Both the position numbers and the translations under genes were made by a program. This document shows positions 24,488 through 33,973 of a stretch of DNA of 64,000 bases, in pieces. The stretch is from JAMXLO01 sp963696645 (lineage in GTDB: Bacteria; Pseudomonadota; Alphaproteobacteria; Acetobacterales; Acetobacteraceae): assembly GCA_963696645.1 (NCBI GenBank), contig CAVOKY010000009.1, forward strand, positions 186,001 through 250,000. Direction: 5' to 3'. Every line of letters starts with the position of its first letter. Position 1 is the stretch's first letter. The notes under the pieces were generated by a model, which was given only the letters and a program-made list of their open reading frames with translations, ran no database searches and was not told where the DNA came from.

Positions 24488-25132
24488 ATGAGTCTTGAGG
24501 AAAAGCTGGCGGCTGTGCGGGAGGCGTCCGCGAAACGGCTACGGCCCGAACTGCAGGCGATCATGCACGGCGCGACCGAGCGACTGCGCGCCTCCGGCAT
24601 GCTGGACCGCGTGATCAAGCCGGGCGCCAAGGCGCCGGACTTCGTGTTGAACGACCAGGGCGGCCAGGCGGTTGCGCTGTCAGCGTTATTGGCGTCGGGG
24701 CCGGTTGTCCTCAGTGTCTTCCGGGGCTTTTGGTGACCGTACTGCCGGCATGAGCTGGATGCTCTGCAAGCAGTACTGCCACAGATCAAATCGCTCGGCG
24801 CCAGTCTGGCCGTGCTGTCCCCGCAGTTGCAGGAATACACGCGGCCGGGTGCGGAAAAGCAGAAGCTCGGCTTCCCGATTCTGACGGATCCCGACAACAA
24901 GGTTGGCGAGGCTTACGGGCTGGCGTTCCGCCTGCCTGACGATCTGATCGAGGTCTACAAGAAGATCGGCGTCGACCTGCCGCGCTACAACGGCGATGAA
25001 AGCTGGCGGTTGTCGATACCGGCGCGAATTGTCATCCGTCGCGATGGGGTGGTCGCTGCGGGTGAAGCTGATCCCGACTACACGCGCCGGCCGGAGGTGG
25101 AACCGACATTGGCGGTGCTGCGACAGTTGTGA
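24488..25132 (+). CDS. Selenocysteine-containing peroxiredoxin-like (AhpC/TSA) protein, in-frame TGA = Sec83
   Basis: The frame starts at ATG 24488 after AAAAGGAGAGTGTC and meets a TGA at 24734-24736 (codon 83). It then continues open for 131 more codons to the real stop at 25132. The joined product (214 residues) aligns over its whole length with thioredoxin-fold peroxiredoxin-like proteins: IKPGAKAPDFVLNDQGG, VVLSVFRGFW-[TGA]-PYC, LPQIKSLGASLAVLSPQ, KLGFPILTDPDNKVGEAYGL and ESWRLSIPARIVI. Homologs have W-C-P-Y-C at this site, so TGA replaces exactly the peroxidatic Cys and gives a U-P-Y-C motif (Sec83, Cys86). A SECIS-like hairpin follows at once. Role: thiol-dependent peroxide or disulfide reduction in the cytoplasm. 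A point mutation or base error TGC to TGA is the alternative. No selA, selB, selD or tRNA-Sec is in the window. Confidence 0.87.
24739..24776 (+). promoter_or_regulatory. Putative bacterial SECIS element
   Basis: Two bases after the TGA the RNA can form a 14-bp hairpin. The outer stem GUACUGC (24739-24745) pairs with GCAGUAC (24770-24776). A 2x2 internal loop follows, then GCA with UGC, a single bulged U at 24751, GAGC (24752-24755) with GCUC (24761-24764), and a UGGAU loop (24756-24760). The bulged U and a G within the first two loop bases, with 19 nt between UGA and loop, match the bacterial SECIS consensus for SelB binding. The hairpin lies entirely inside coding sequence. Confidence 0.82.
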
Positions 25133-25156
25133 GTGCCGCCCTCAGCCGGTTTGGCA

Positions 25157-26749
25157 TCAGTCGCCCGTCCCGACGCCTGCCTCCAGCAGCAGGGCGTAGC
25201 GTTGCACCAGCCAGACGGCCCGCTCGAACAGGCTGGTCAGGCTATGGACCACGTCCTGGTTGTCCGTTTGAATCAAACGCCGGCGTAACGCATCGACCAC
25301 GCTGCTGCGATCGGAACTGAGCTGCTTCAGCAGTGCGATGTCGTCCGTCTCGCCGGAGCGCGCGGCATCGTCAACGCACATAAGCACCGCGCCAAGCCCC
25401 TGTGACAGTGCGTTGGCCAGATCGGCCGCGGCGCCAGGCGGCAGGCCGACACGCGTTCTGGCGATCTGCAGGACTGTTTCGTGCAGCGAGCGCAGCGCTT
25501 CGTTGCGAGCCTGCAGGTTGGCGAGCCAGTCCAGCACCGTGCGCGACAGAGCTGCCGCACCGCCATCATTGGAACTGGCGATGCTGGTGAGAAAACCGCC
25601 GATGTCCCGGCACAGGCGCACAATGCTGGCAGCGACCACCTCGTCGATCTCTTCCAGGGCAGGAGCAAGCCGGGCGGCCACACGAGCCTGTTCTTTCTCC
25701 GCCAGGATCAGCGCGATGTCTGCGTCACCCACAGCCGCATCGTAGATGAACTGCGGCCGTGCCAGGTTCTCGGCCTCCAGCCGCGGCGCAAGGGCGGCGA
25801 CCAGTTGGCGGACGGGGACCGCCAGCAAGGCGTAGGCCGCCAGTGCGGCCATCTGGCAGGCGAGATAGACGAGAGCCAGTTGCCGGCCCGGATCAGCGAA
25901 TGCCAGCCGTACGCCTCGCAACAGCAATGGCCAATGGGTGGCTTCCTCGATAATCACCAGCGGCAGGATCACCGCGACGCCCAGCAGCTTGGTGAGCCCC
26001 TGGAACAAGACCAATTGCCGTTGGCTACCGCGCGTGCTGCCACCCATGAGCACCACGCTGAGACCTGAGCCGATGCTGGCGCCCAGCACCAGCATGACGG
26101 CTCCCTGGAAGGGCAACAGGCCTGCCTGTGTTGCGGAGATTGCGAGGATCGCCGTGGCAGACGAGGACTGCGTGAACACCGTGACGACGCAGCCCAGCAG
26201 GAAGGCGCCCACCCCGGATGTGCCGGCGAGCGCGATTGCGTCCGTTGCCGTGCCGCTGGTCCGGAGTCCTCCGGTGCCGAAACGCAACATCTCCAGCCCG
26301 AGGAACACCATGGCGACGGCCAGCACGACTTCCATGACGCGTCGACGCGCCGTCCCGGCGGTGCGGTCCACATAAAGCCAGATACCGGCGATCCCGAGTG
26401 CAAGCAGCGTCACCAGGCGCAGGTCGATCGCGGCGACCGCAACCAGGGCAACCGTACCAAGATTGGCCCATAACAGCAGCGGCATCGCGGTGGAGATCGG
26501 CAGCAGGCCGGCGGTGTTCATGCTGACGAGGATGAAGGTGATACCATTGCTGCTCTGCAGCAGCGCGCCGGCGGCGATTCCCACGATCGCGACCAGCACC
26601 GGCTGGTGCACATCTCCGGCGATAGCAAGGCGCAACGGCCGACCGCCGATTTGCAGCATGTTTGCCGACAGGTTTCTTATTCCGGTGAAGAACAGGCCGA
26701 GGCCGCCCAGAAAGGCGGCGACCGAGTCGATCCCGGTCAGGGCTGTCAT
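25157..26749 (-). CDS. Na/Pi-cotransporter family membrane protein with PhoU-like C-terminus
   Basis: The 530-residue protein has about eight to nine membrane helices in the first ~330 residues, with the two inverted-repeat signature motifs of the NptA/PNaS family: LLQSSNGITFILVSMNTAG (about residues 62-80) and FTQSSSATAILAISATQAG (about 195-213). The soluble C-terminal ~190 residues are helical and resemble the PhoU-like tail of such transporters. It probably couples sodium and phosphate movement, or regulates it, at the inner membrane. A frameshifted STAS gene sits 7 bp upstream on the same strand, suggesting a two-gene unit. Confidence 0.87.
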   Translation of the reverse strand: MTALTGIDSVAAFLGGLGLFFTGIRNLSANMLQIGGRPLRLAIAGDVHQPVLVAIVGIAAGALLQSSNGITFILVSMNTAGLLPISTAMPLLLWANLGTVALVAVAAIDLRLVTLLALGIAGIWLYVDRTAGTARRRVMEVVLAVAMVFLGLEMLRFGTGGLRTSGTATDAIALAGTSGVGAFLLGCVVTVFTQSSSATAILAISATQAGLLPFQGAVMLVLGASIGSGLSVVLMGGSTRGSQRQLVLFQGLTKLLGVAVILPLVIIEEATHWPLLLRGVRLAFADPGRQLALVYLACQMAALAAYALLAVPVRQLVAALAPRLEAENLARPQFIYDAAVGDADIALILAEKEQARVAARLAPALEEIDEVVAASIVRLCRDIGGFLTSIASSNDGGAAALSRTVLDWLANLQARNEALRSLHETVLQIARTRVGLPPGAAADLANALSQGLGAVLMCVDDAARSGETDDIALLKQLSSDRSSVVDALRRRLIQTDNQDVVHSLTSLFERAVWLVQRYALLLEAGVGTGD

Positions 26750-26756
26750 TCCGGGT

Positions 26757-27069
26757 TCAGAGCGATGCCGCCAGCGCGCTCGCACGATCGGGGTAGATCG
26801 ACAGGATCGCGTTAAGACCGCTGATCGCGAAAACGTCGGCGACCTGGGGCCGCAGACCGCACAACAGAAGGCGCCTGCTTGAGCCGCGCAGCCGTTTCGC
26901 GGCCAGCAACACTACCCGGAGTCCGCCGCTGCTGATGTACCTCAAGATCGGTAAAATCCAGCAGCAGCCACGCCGGTTCAGTCGCCAGCGAGGCCAGCAC
27001 GTCGCGCTCGAAATTGGCAACCGTGGTGGTGTCCAGTCGGCCCGCAGGTTTCAGGATCGCCTGTTGCAT
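26757..27069 (-). pseudogene. STAS-domain (anti-sigma factor antagonist-like) protein, one frameshift
   Basis: The frame starting MQQAILKPAGRLDTTTVANF runs to LLLDFTDLE. It then continues in another frame as YISSGGLRVVLLAAKRLRGSSRRL and VFAISGLNAILSIYPDRASA. Together they make a complete ~103-residue STAS protein with the conserved ISSGGLRVLL-type phosphorylatable Ser region. One extra base around 26936-26940 (GAGGTACATC) would explain the break. Either the gene is newly inactivated or the base is an assembly error. STAS proteins act as switches in partner-switching regulation; the companion here is the Na/Pi-type transporter just downstream. Confidence 0.7.
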
Positions 27070-27381
27070 CGGTTACCTCCGGGCTGGCGCGCTCTGCCTG
27101 GCATCAGCTTGCCGCAGTTAACGGGTCTCGGATAGCGATCTCGAATGAAGGTCGCACTTGAAGCTCCGTGCTAGCCGTGATCGTTGCTATTAAGTTTCGT
27201 TGTTGTGATGTCAAATTTGATCACTGAGGCCTAGTCGGCGATGGCCGGTTCCTTTACTGATACGATCTGATTCTGACTATGTCGCCTGTTGCCTGTGGCT
27301 CGACAGTATGGTTACGATTAGGTTCCCAAACCGTCTTATGGTGTGCCGACCGATAATGATCTCGGGTGAAGGAGGCAGCGC
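27070..27381. other. Intergenic region, no gene seen
   Basis: This 312-bp stretch between the divergent STAS gene and the Hint-domain gene is less GC-rich than its surroundings, notably around 27165-27230. I see no gene or RNA. It must hold promoters for both sides. The right end supplies GTGAAGGAGGCAGCGC just before the GTG start at 27382. Confidence 0.5.
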
Positions 27382-30117
27382 GTGGCGAGTGGTGTGCTGG
27401 GGCAGAAGGGCGAGCACGACTGGTTGGCGGTGAGCCTGACCGGCGGCCAAGCCTACGAATTCACCGTTACCGGCCTCACCGACCTGGCTGCCGTCCAGGT
27501 GGGTACGGCCAGCGCGTTGGACAAAGGTATTTCCGCCTTCGAAACATCGGCGTTCACCACCGGCGCGACCGCGACAACGCAAAATGTGTGGTTCACCCCG
27601 GATACCACCGGCACCTACTACGTTGATGTCTCCGACCCCGCCACCATCGGCGGCTATGGCGTCAGCGCGGTGGCAGTCCCCAACGACTTTCCCGACGATA
27701 CCACCACCACCGGCGTGGTCACAGTCGGCGGATCGCCGACGACCGGCACGCTGGGGCAGACGGGCGAGCACGACTGGTTGGCGGTGAGCCTGACCGGCGG
27801 CCAAGCCTACGAATTCACCGTTACCGGCCTCACCGACCTGGCTGCCGTCCAGGTGGGTACGGCCAGCGCGTTGGACAAAGGTATTTCCGCCTTCGAAACA
27901 TCGGCGTTCACCACCGGCGCGACCGCGACGACGCAAAACATGTGGTTCACTCCGGATACCACCGGCACCTACTACGTCGATGTCTCCGACCCCGCCACCA
28001 TCGGCGGCTATGGCGTCAGCGCGGTGGCAGTCCCCAACGACTTTCCCGACGATACCACCACCACCGGCGTGGTCACGGTCGGCGGATCGCCGACGACCGG
28101 CACGCTGGGGCAGACGGGCGAGCACGACTGGTTGGCGGTGAGCCTGACCGGCGGCCAAGCCTACGAATTCACCGTTACCGGCCTCACCGACCTGGCTGCC
28201 GTCCAGGTGGGTACGGCCAGCGCGTTGGACAAAGGTATTTCCGCCTTCGAAACATCGGCGTTCACCACCGGCGCGACCGCGACGACGCAAAACATGTGGT
28301 TCACTCCGGATACCACCGGCACCTACTACGTCGATGTCTCCGACCCCGCCACCATCGGCGGCTATGGCGTCAGCGCGGTGGCGGTCCCCAACGACTTTCC
28401 CGACAATACCACCACCACCGGCGTGGTCACAGTCGGCGGATCACCAACGACCGGCACGCTGGGGCAGACGGGCGAGCACGACTGGTTGGCGGTGAGCCTG
28501 ACCGGCGGCCAGGCCTACGAATTCACCGTTACCGGCCTCACCGACCTGGCTGCCGTGCGGGTGGGTACGTCCGGTGCGTTGGACGAAGGTATTTCGGCCA
28601 GCGAAACATCGGCGTTCACCACCGGCGCGACCGCGACGACGCAAAACATGTGGTTCACCCCGGATACCACCGGGACCTACTACGTTGATGTCTCCGACCC
28701 CGCCACCATCGGCGGCTATGGCGTCAGCGCGGTGGCAGTCCCCAACGACTTTCCCGACGATACCACCACCACCGGCGTGGTCACAGTCGGCGGATCACCA
28801 ACGACCGGCACGCTGGGGCAGACGGGCGAGCACGACTGGTTGGCGGTGAGCCTGACCGGCGGCCAGGCCTACGAATTCACCGTTACCGGCCTCACCGACC
28901 TGGCTGCCGTGCGGGTGGGTACGTCCGGTGCGTTGGACGAAGGTATTTCGGCCAGCGAAACATCGGCGTTCACCACCGGCGCGACCGCGACGACGCAAAA
29001 CATGTGGTTCACCCCGGATACCACCGGCACCTACTACGTCGATGTCTCCGACCCGGCCACCATCGGCGGCTATAGCGTTAGCGCGCTGGCAGTACCCAAC
29101 GACTTTCCCGACAATACCACCACCACCGGCGTGGTCACGGTCTGCTTTGCACGAGGAACACAAATCGCCACGCCAGCCGGAGAAGTGTCCGTGGAGAGGC
29201 TCACGGCGGGTGACACTGTTTGCACCATTGATGGCAGAGTGGAACCGATTGTGTGGATTGGCACTGGACGCGCAATGGTCACGCCAGGTCGGCGCAGCGC
29301 GGCTACACCAGTCATCGTGCGAAAGGGGGCGCTCGGGCCGAATACCCCCTGTCGCGATCTGAGGGTCACCAAGGGTCACTCACTCTATTTGGACGGCGTG
29401 CTGATCCCGGTGGAGTTCCTCGTCAACCACCGTTCAATCGCCTGGGATGATCGCGCGAAGGAAATCGAGGTCTACCATCTTGAGTTACCCCGTCACGCGG
29501 TGCTGATCGCCGACGGCGCACCCGCGGAAAGTTATCGAGACGACGGTAATCGCTGGCTGTTCCAAAATATCAATGGGAATTGGCATCTTCCTACGCAGCC
29601 GCCTTGTGCGCCGGTGCTAACCGGCGGGCCGGTGGTCGATGCGGTCTGGCAGCGTTTGCTGGATCTCTCAGGGCCGCGTCCCGGCTTCCCATTAACGGAC
29701 GACCCTGATTTGCATCTGCTGGTCGACGGACAACGTGTCGATCGCAGCAGCGAACGTGACGGCATCCACTTGTTCCATTTAGCAAAGAGTCCTGCCGATG
29801 TTCGTATCGTTTCGCGAGCCGCCGTACCGCAAGAATTGGGGACGGCACGCGATGCCCGGTTGCTTGGCGTAGCGCTGACGAGAATTGCGGTGTGGCGCGG
29901 CAGGCGCCTGCGACTGATCGAAGCATCAGAAATGGCGCTTCAACCTGGTTTCAGTTCATTTGAAGAAAGCAACAGGTTCTGCTGGACCAGTGGTGACGCT
30001 CGATTGCCCACAAGTCTATTCGACGGGATGGATGGCGGCTGTACTATTGAGCTGCACGTGGCGTGCACCACGCAATATGCCCTGTCCAACGAAAAGCTGA
30101 GCCTGGCAGCCGCCTGA
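27382..30117 (+). CDS. Tandem-repeat (PPC-like) protein with C-terminal Hint domain
   Basis: The 911-residue protein starts at GTG 27382 behind a strong GAAGGAGG site. Residues 6-587 are five near-identical 118-residue repeats of the bacterial pre-peptidase C-terminal (PPC) type: GEHDWLAVSLTGGQAYEFTV, FTPDTTGTYYVDVSDPATIG and a DFPDDTTTTGVVTVGGSPT linker. From Cys588 a Hint_2 domain follows: CFARGTQIATPAGEVSVERL, DLRVTKGHSLYLDGVLIPVE and VEFLVNHRSI. Hint domains of this kind in Acetobacteraceae are thought to self-process secreted proteins. No signal peptide is visible and the protein starts inside a repeat, so the original N-terminus may be lost, or export may use another route. Confidence 0.85.
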   Translation: MASGVLGQKGEHDWLAVSLTGGQAYEFTVTGLTDLAAVQVGTASALDKGISAFETSAFTTGATATTQNVWFTPDTTGTYYVDVSDPATIGGYGVSAVAVPNDFPDDTTTTGVVTVGGSPTTGTLGQTGEHDWLAVSLTGGQAYEFTVTGLTDLAAVQVGTASALDKGISAFETSAFTTGATATTQNMWFTPDTTGTYYVDVSDPATIGGYGVSAVAVPNDFPDDTTTTGVVTVGGSPTTGTLGQTGEHDWLAVSLTGGQAYEFTVTGLTDLAAVQVGTASALDKGISAFETSAFTTGATATTQNMWFTPDTTGTYYVDVSDPATIGGYGVSAVAVPNDFPDNTTTTGVVTVGGSPTTGTLGQTGEHDWLAVSLTGGQAYEFTVTGLTDLAAVRVGTSGALDEGISASETSAFTTGATATTQNMWFTPDTTGTYYVDVSDPATIGGYGVSAVAVPNDFPDDTTTTGVVTVGGSPTTGTLGQTGEHDWLAVSLTGGQAYEFTVTGLTDLAAVRVGTSGALDEGISASETSAFTTGATATTQNMWFTPDTTGTYYVDVSDPATIGGYSVSALAVPNDFPDNTTTTGVVTVCFARGTQIATPAGEVSVERLTAGDTVCTIDGRVEPIVWIGTGRAMVTPGRRSAATPVIVRKGALGPNTPCRDLRVTKGHSLYLDGVLIPVEFLVNHRSIAWDDRAKEIEVYHLELPRHAVLIADGAPAESYRDDGNRWLFQNINGNWHLPTQPPCAPVLTGGPVVDAVWQRLLDLSGPRPGFPLTDDPDLHLLVDGQRVDRSSERDGIHLFHLAKSPADVRIVSRAAVPQELGTARDARLLGVALTRIAVWRGRRLRLIEASEMALQPGFSSFEESNRFCWTSGDARLPTSLFDGMDGGCTIELHVACTTQYALSNEKLSLAAA
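27397..29142 (+). repeat. Five tandem 354-bp coding repeats
   Basis: Repeat units begin at 27397, 27751, 28105, 28459 and 28813, an exact period of 354 bp (118 codons). They are nearly identical at the DNA level. Units 1-3 carry VQVGTASALDKGISAFETS; units 4-5 carry VRVGTSGALDEGISASETS. Two subfamilies thus expanded separately. Unequal recombination or gene conversion is likely ongoing, and copy number may vary or be mis-assembled. Confidence 0.95.
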
Positions 30118-30408
30118 GAATCGCCAGCGATACTGGACCCAGATGACCAGTCGCTGGGAAAATCCTGATGTGCTTGTGCAGAGAGAATTGTCCTGCTGCA
30201 ACGTATAGGTTGATTTCCAGGATGGCACGGCGACATGGACCGCCGCCTGGCCGCTTCCCGCTACTGGAGTGCGCGCTCCGACGGCGAAAATTGTCTGCAT
30301 GATCCTCAGGAAATCCGCAATTCGTGGCGAACCCGTGCGCGTTTGAGCATGCATCCTGCAATCCACCATCGGAGCCGCGATGGCATTCGATTGATGAGGC
30401 GCAACCGG

Positions 30409-31122
30409 CTAGTGTGTCGGGGCAGGCGCGCCTGCCGGCGGGAAGGGCTGTGATGGCCCCGGTGTAATCGGCTGTAGCGGTGCGGGTGCCCCTGACGGCG
30501 CCGCCGCTGCGGGCGCCGCGGCAGGTGCGGGTTGCCCCCCGGTCTGGCCGAACGGCTGCGTGGGCGCCTGGTCGGCCGGCGGGGCTGCGGGCTGCGACTG
30601 GGTTGTCTGCCGCTGGCTCAGATCGGTGACGCAGCGGCCGAACGCGTTGCTCGCCGCGGTAGAGCCGTTGAGCCCAATAGTCCAAGGCGGTTCGTTGCCG
30701 GAGGGAAAGGTCAGCGTCATGGAACTGGCGCGGCGGAACTGGGCGTCGAATGTCTGCATTGTGGTGGGGTCGAGCGCCCATTCAACCACCTGCCCATTGC
30801 CGACGCCCTGCAGGTTCCACGGTGTATCGAGGCCGATCTGCAGCACTATGGGGATTTGCGTGCCGCCGGGGATGTTCCAACTTGGCTTCTTCGCTTCGAA
30901 CGTCACGTTGGTGCCGCCGATCTCGAAGCGCAGAGAGAAACTGCGGTTGTCGACCGGGTTGGTACTGCCGATGCCGCACACCGGCTTGCCGTCGTCACCC
31001 GGACCGCTGAACGCGTCCCAGCCACCGACATGATAGTACACAGTCATCGCCGCCGAAGCCGTGCCGGCACAAACAATGGTAAACAGCGTAGCGGCAAGGC
31101 CGGCGCGTCGCAGCGGTTGCAT
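30409..31122 (-). CDS. Secreted protein of unknown function with Pro/Ala-rich tail
   Basis: From ATG 31122, preceded by AGAGGAACGCGAG, the product is 237 residues. MQPLRRAGLAATLFTIVCAG followed by TASA is a clear Sec signal peptide with a cleavage site near residue 25. The mature ~140-residue globular part (VYYHVGGWDAFSGPGDDGKP, VCGIGSTNPVDNRSFSLRFE) carries two cysteines. The last ~65 residues are a Pro/Ala/Gln low-complexity tail. I do not recognise the family. It diverges from the thiolase gene at 31259. Upstream to 30118 (about 290 bp) no other gene is seen. Confidence 0.7.
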   Translation of the reverse strand: MQPLRRAGLAATLFTIVCAGTASAAMTVYYHVGGWDAFSGPGDDGKPVCGIGSTNPVDNRSFSLRFEIGGTNVTFEAKKPSWNIPGGTQIPIVLQIGLDTPWNLQGVGNGQVVEWALDPTTMQTFDAQFRRASSMTLTFPSGNEPPWTIGLNGSTAASNAFGRCVTDLSQRQTTQSQPAAPPADQAPTQPFGQTGGQPAPAAAPAAAAPSGAPAPLQPITPGPSQPFPPAGAPAPTH

Positions 31123-31258
31123 CTCGCGTTCCTCTGATAACTGGTCGGGTCGCTGCCATACGCAGGTGGCATCATTGCGGCAAGAGCACCGGCTGCTTGC
31201 CGGCCGCGCCGGGATGGAATAGGCCAGCGGGAACACCAGTGATCGAGGGAGAAGCGCC

Positions 31259-32464
<1,206 letters not shown>

Positions 32465-32492
32465 GGAAAATTCATCTGGCGCGGTCCTCTAT

Positions 32493-32572
32493 CCGTCATG
32501 GCCGGGCTTGACCCGGCCATCTGCGCGCCGCTGCATGTGCGTAGATGGCCGGGTCAAGCCCGGCCATGACGG
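32493..32572. repeat. Palindromic repeat upstream of eno
   Basis: CCGTCATGGCCGGGCTTGAC continues into a perfect 29-bp arm whose reverse complement ends at 32572, with a 22-bp centre. This repeat type is common in alphaproteobacterial genomes. It lies 24 bp upstream of the enolase start and could form a leader hairpin or end the thiolase transcript. Confidence 0.9.
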
Positions 32573-32596
32573 ATTGCCACAAACCGGAGGCCCACC

Positions 32597-33871
32597 ATGA
32601 GCGCTATCGCCGACATCGTCGCCCGCGAGATCCTCGACAGCCGGGGCAACCCGACGGTGGAGGCGGACGTGGTGTTGGACAGCGGCGCCATGGGCCGCGC
32701 CGCGGTGCCGTCGGGTGCGTCCACCGGCGCGCACGAGGCGGTCGAGCTACGCGACAACGATCCGGCTCGCTTCGGCGGCAAAGGTGTGCTGAGCGCAGTG
32801 GCGACCATCGAGGGCGAAATCTTCGATGCGGTCAGTGGCATGGATCCGACTGAGCAGGTGAAGATCGACGATATCCTTATCGACCTGGATGGCACCGCGA
32901 ACAAGTCGCGCCTGGGGGCGAATGCGATCCTCGCGGTGTCGCTGGCGGTGGCGAAGGCAGCCGCGGTGGAGCTGGGGCTGCCGCTATATCGTTATGTCGG
33001 CGGCGTCTATGCGCGGACGCTGCCGGTGCCGCAGATGAACATCGTCAATGGCGGGGTGCACGCCGACAATCCGATCGACATCCAGGAATTCATGATTATG
33101 CCGGTCGGCGCCGGTACGGTGGCCGATGCCGTGCGGATGGGTTCGGAGATCTTTGCCGCACTGAAGAAGGGACTGCACGCCGCTGGTCACAACACCAATG
33201 TCGGCGACGAGGGCGGGTTCGCGCCGAACCTGAAATCAGCGGACGAGGCACTGGGGTTCATCGCCAAGGCGTGCGAGAAGGCCGGCTATCGCCCAGGCGA
33301 GGATGTGATGTTCGCATTGGATCCCGCATCGAGCGAGTTCTTCAAGGATGGCAAGTACGTGCTGGCGGGCGAGGGCAAGACGCTCGATGCCGGTGGTATC
33401 GTCCGCTACTACGAGGCGCTGGTCAGCCGCTACCCGATCGTCTCGCTCGAGGATGGCTGTGCCGAAGATGATTGGGAGGGTTGGCGGCACCTGACGGCAA
33501 CACTCGGCAACAAGATCCAGATCGTGGGGGACGATATCTTTGTCACCAACCCGGAGCGGCTACGGCGCGGCATCGACGAGCGTTCCGCGAACGCAATCCT
33601 GATCAAGGTGAATCAGATCGGCACGCTGTCCGAGACGCTGGAGACGATGGAGATCGCACATAAGGCCGGGTTCCGCTGCGTGATGAGCCACCGTTCGGGC
33701 GAGACCGAGGATGCCACCATTGCCGATCTCGCCGTGGCGACGAATTGCGGGCAGATCAAGACCGGCAGCCTGTCGCGCAGTGACCGCATGGCCAAGTACA
33801 ACCAGTTGATGCGGATCGAGGCGGGGCTGGGTCCGGCGGCGCGCTATGCGGGGCGGACGGTGCTGCGGTAA
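32597..33871 (+). CDS. eno: Enolase
   Basis: The 424-residue glycolytic enzyme converts 2-phosphoglycerate to phosphoenolpyruvate and in many bacteria also joins the RNA degradosome. Signature parts are REILDSRGNPTVEADV, PSGASTGAHEAVELRD, VGDEGGFAPNLKS, SLEDGCAEDDWEGW, VGDDIFVTNP, NQIGTLSETLETME and SHRSGETEDATIADLAVAT with GQIKTGSLSRSDR. ATG 32597 follows ACCGGAGGCCCACC. It precedes ftsB, with two leftward genes interposed, in place of the usual immediate eno-ftsB link. Confidence 0.97.
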   Translation: MSAIADIVAREILDSRGNPTVEADVVLDSGAMGRAAVPSGASTGAHEAVELRDNDPARFGGKGVLSAVATIEGEIFDAVSGMDPTEQVKIDDILIDLDGTANKSRLGANAILAVSLAVAKAAAVELGLPLYRYVGGVYARTLPVPQMNIVNGGVHADNPIDIQEFMIMPVGAGTVADAVRMGSEIFAALKKGLHAAGHNTNVGDEGGFAPNLKSADEALGFIAKACEKAGYRPGEDVMFALDPASSEFFKDGKYVLAGEGKTLDAGGIVRYYEALVSRYPIVSLEDGCAEDDWEGWRHLTATLGNKIQIVGDDIFVTNPERLRRGIDERSANAILIKVNQIGTLSETLETMEIAHKAGFRCVMSHRSGETEDATIADLAVATNCGQIKTGSLSRSDRMAKYNQLMRIEAGLGPAARYAGRTVLR

Positions 33872-33973
33872 TCGATCAAAGTGACGGAATGACTCTGGAT
33901 CAAGTCCCCCGGGCGCTGACATATCGGCCTGAGGGTGCCGATCAGTCGCTCACTGATCGGACCGAGCCGAATG

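Noticed and set aside
24734..24736. Reading the TGA as a true stop giving an 82-residue protein plus a separate downstream gene
   Set aside because: The downstream part has no independent start with similarity or ribosome site, the two parts form one domain, and the hairpin after TGA fits a SECIS element.
24488..25132. Peroxiredoxin-like gene as another frameshifted pseudogene of the kind seen at 37-47 kb
   Set aside because: The frame does not change across the TGA; only one codon is affected and it is the catalytic one.
27277..28290. Leftward repeat-containing open frame of 337 codons
   Set aside because: It is the reverse-strand shadow of the 354-bp coding repeats; its repeats are explained by the forward gene.
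27397..29142. Tandem array considered as CRISPR or satellite DNA
   Set aside because: The period is 354 bp, units are contiguous without unique spacers, and the array is in frame in a PPC-like protein.
30044..30781. Leftward open frame of 245 codons
   Set aside because: It overlaps the well-supported secreted protein gene in another frame and the end of the Hint gene; no domain is visible.
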